Source: Halarchaeum grantii
GTDB lineage: Archaea; Halobacteriota; Halobacteria; Halobacteriales; Halobacteriaceae
NCBI RefSeq assembly: GCF_014647455.2
Contig: NZ_BMPF01000007.1
Span: 1-64,000, forward strand
Direction: 5' to 3'
Length of the DNA stretch: 64,000 nucleotides
Shown: in pieces, positions 62,851 through 64,000 of the stretch
Numbering within the stretch: the first letter of the stretch is position 1
Layout of the letters: each line of letters opens with the position of its first letter
The notes under the pieces: model-generated
Told to the model about the DNA's origin: nothing
Database searches by the model: none
What the model saw: the letters and a program-made list of their open reading frames with translations, nothing else
Program-made: the position numbers and the translations under genes

Positions 62851-63672
62851 TCAAGTGGATGCGCGATAGGGTCCGTCGCGACCGAATCCGAGATTTCGAG
62901 CGGTCTCCGCGCTCAATGTTACCGCATATTCGCTAACAGTCACTGTCCCACCACCGAGCTGCTCAAAGAACATGGCGAGCTCCTCTCGATACGCGTGACT
63001 CCGCTCCTCCTTAACAACGATGCTGTCCTTGTCAGTCTGTTTAAGTCCGCGATTCAGGAGGTAGACTTCGACCCACTTGTACTGGACGGAACGCGGTGCT
63101 ACCTCAAGCGCATTAGGAAGGGTAACGTCCCCCTCACTCTTAGCTCCGTGTGGGAGGCCGAGTGACACCAGACATCGTCCAAGGAGACTTTGGTGCTCTG
63201 CCGGCGCGATCTCCGTCGCACGACTGTCGTCATCCGTGTGGATGTGGCGGTGCCCACATCGTAGCACATCTAGAGCGTGTTCGATGTGTTCAGTGATGCG
63301 TGGGTCATCAATGGCGAACCGTGGGACATAGGTCCCCGTCGTGATACTTCCCCCCGAAAGTACGGCGGCGGAGAGCAGGAGGAGTGCACGGCCGGTCGCG
63401 TTCGTTGCTGTAGCGTCAAACCAACCAAGATTGTCTGCCACTCCGATAGCGCGAACTGCGTCTGGTTTCGCTCCCTCCATCCATGGCCGGATACGACTTC
63501 GTGGGAGGTTGAGTGCGGTCGCGGCGGCGCTTGACCCACTCTCAGGATGCTGGCTCGCCCAGCGTTGTACACGTCGGTAATCCTCAACGCTCTCGTATGG
63601 GTCCGCATACGACGGCGGCGAGAATGTCTGGGCCAGCTCTTCTTCAGAGAGAATGGTTTGAATCCTATGCAA
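62851..63672 (-). CDS. Possible LAGLIDADG-like DNA-binding or homing-type protein
   Basis: 273 residues from a TTG at 63672. An HTH-like start (SSAAATALNLPRSRIRPWME) precedes two regions that resemble a LAGLIDADG pair: ALLLLSAAVLSGGSITTG followed by SLLGRCLVSLGLPHGAKSEG, LPNALEVAPRSVQYKWVEVY LLNRG, and a third block AYREELAMFFEQLGGGTVTV. Catalytic acidic residues cannot be assigned confidently. It starts 16 bp after the pilin stop, so it may be co-transcribed with that gene. Confidence 0.4.
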   Translation of the reverse strand: MHRIQTILSEEELAQTFSPPSYADPYESVEDYRRVQRWASQHPESGSSAAATALNLPRSRIRPWMEGAKPDAVRAIGVADNLGWFDATATNATGRALLLLSAAVLSGGSITTGTYVPRFAIDDPRITEHIEHALDVLRCGHRHIHTDDDSRATEIAPAEHQSLLGRCLVSLGLPHGAKSEGDVTLPNALEVAPRSVQYKWVEVYLLNRGLKQTDKDSIVVKEERSHAYREELAMFFEQLGGGTVTVSEYAVTLSAETARNLGFGRDGPYRAST

Positions 63673-63688
63673 CGTTATGGGGGCGTTG

Positions 63689-64000
63689 TTAGCTTGGGAC
63701 TGTGCCGTCGGTTAGGATGGCTGTCTTATCTCCACCAGAGGCGCTCCAGACGAGGCTAACGTCGTCATCTGCCTCGAACGTGTGGGCGTTGGAGTCAGCA
63801 TCGGTGTACTCGGCGACAGTCACACTACTCCCAGCAGTTGCCTTATCCTCTGAGAAGGCAGTGTCGACACCGTTATTTGTGTCATCTCCGAGTCCAGTGA
63901 TTGTGTCATCGCCGACGTTAATCTTGAGATTGCTGACGGTTACGGCATCGCCACCCTCATGAGAGATTGTGATTTTGTCACTGTCGACAGATGCTGTGCT
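63689..64000 (-). CDS. Archaeal type IV pilin, 3' end (runs off the window)
   Basis: The minus-strand frame is open from the window edge to TAA at 63689-63691 (103 residues visible, no start in the window). It reads KITISHEGGDAVTVSNLKIN VGDD, then AGSSVTVAEYTDAD and DDDVSLVWSASGGDKTAILT DGTVPS. H-E-G-G-D-x-V followed by a beta strand, and V-x-L-V-W-x-[SA]-x-S-G-D-x-[ST]-x-[IL]-L near the end, are the hallmark of the C-terminal beta domain of haloarchaeal type IV pilins (DUF1628/pilin_N family). The class III signal peptide must lie beyond 64000. Confidence 0.82.
   Translation of the reverse strand, partial: STASVDSDKITISHEGGDAVTVSNLKINVGDDTITGLGDDTNNGVDTAFSEDKATAGSSVTVAEYTDADSNAHTFEADDDVSLVWSASGGDKTAILTDGTVPS

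Overview
The window is from a haloarchaeon (class Halobacteria). The predicted proteins are strongly acidic. There is an S-layer-type glycoprotein with a PGF-CTERM tail, many Tat-type signals with lipoboxes (RRxxL...GC), an Orc1/Cdc6 initiator beside G/C-tailed origin repeats, archaeal Lrp and histone-fold genes, haloarchaeal transposases and an archaeal type IV pilin. Genus cannot be fixed from sequence alone. The abundance of mobile DNA, a ParA pair, an Orc/ORB origin and a conjugation-like operon fit a megaplasmid, or a chromosomal island built from integrated plasmids.

Layout. 1-10 kb: an envelope block with two secreted proteins on the minus strand around the S-layer glycoprotein, peppered with decayed IS1341-type tnpB relics. 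9.9-14.2 kb: a protein of four HNH-associated DNA-binding repeats, more tnpB relics, and a translationally coupled parA/partner pair. 14.8-17.4 kb: a winged-helix regulator and an AbrB-VapC-tyrosine recombinase run. 17.9-24.8 kb: an IS4-like transposase, small membrane proteins and two HTH-plus-toxin-like pairs. 25-33.4 kb: mainly envelope genes (Tat lipoproteins, polytopic membrane proteins, two PQQ-type beta-propeller lipoproteins). 33.4-43.7 kb: three DDE insertion elements, a frameshifted Tat-exported Cys-rich peptide precursor, an HTH_10 regulator, a methyltransferase, AzlC/AzlD amino-acid export genes and a CARF-like regulator. 43.9-47.1 kb: Lrp, a histone-fold protein, and orc1/cdc6 flanked by eight copies of a 22-bp origin repeat. 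47.2-48.5 kb: an uninterrupted but 5'-shortened tnpB with its 3' hairpin.

48.7-62.1 kb is the most coherent unit: an all-plus-strand, tightly packed operon resembling an archaeal conjugation (type IV secretion) system. It has a VirB2-like small double-spanning protein, a large surface protein anchored at its C-terminus, a Tat lipoprotein, a VirB6-like polytopic protein, a PrgI/VirB4-N-terminal-like protein, a VirB4/HerA ATPase, a 1425-residue VirD4-like coupling ATPase with a nuclease-like C-terminal region, and, after a cluster of GTTACGACAG repeats, a primase-polymerase-like protein. Several stop/start overlaps show translational coupling. The last 2 kb hold a truncated plasmid gene, a possible LAGLIDADG-like protein and the 3' end of a type IV pilin gene running off the window.
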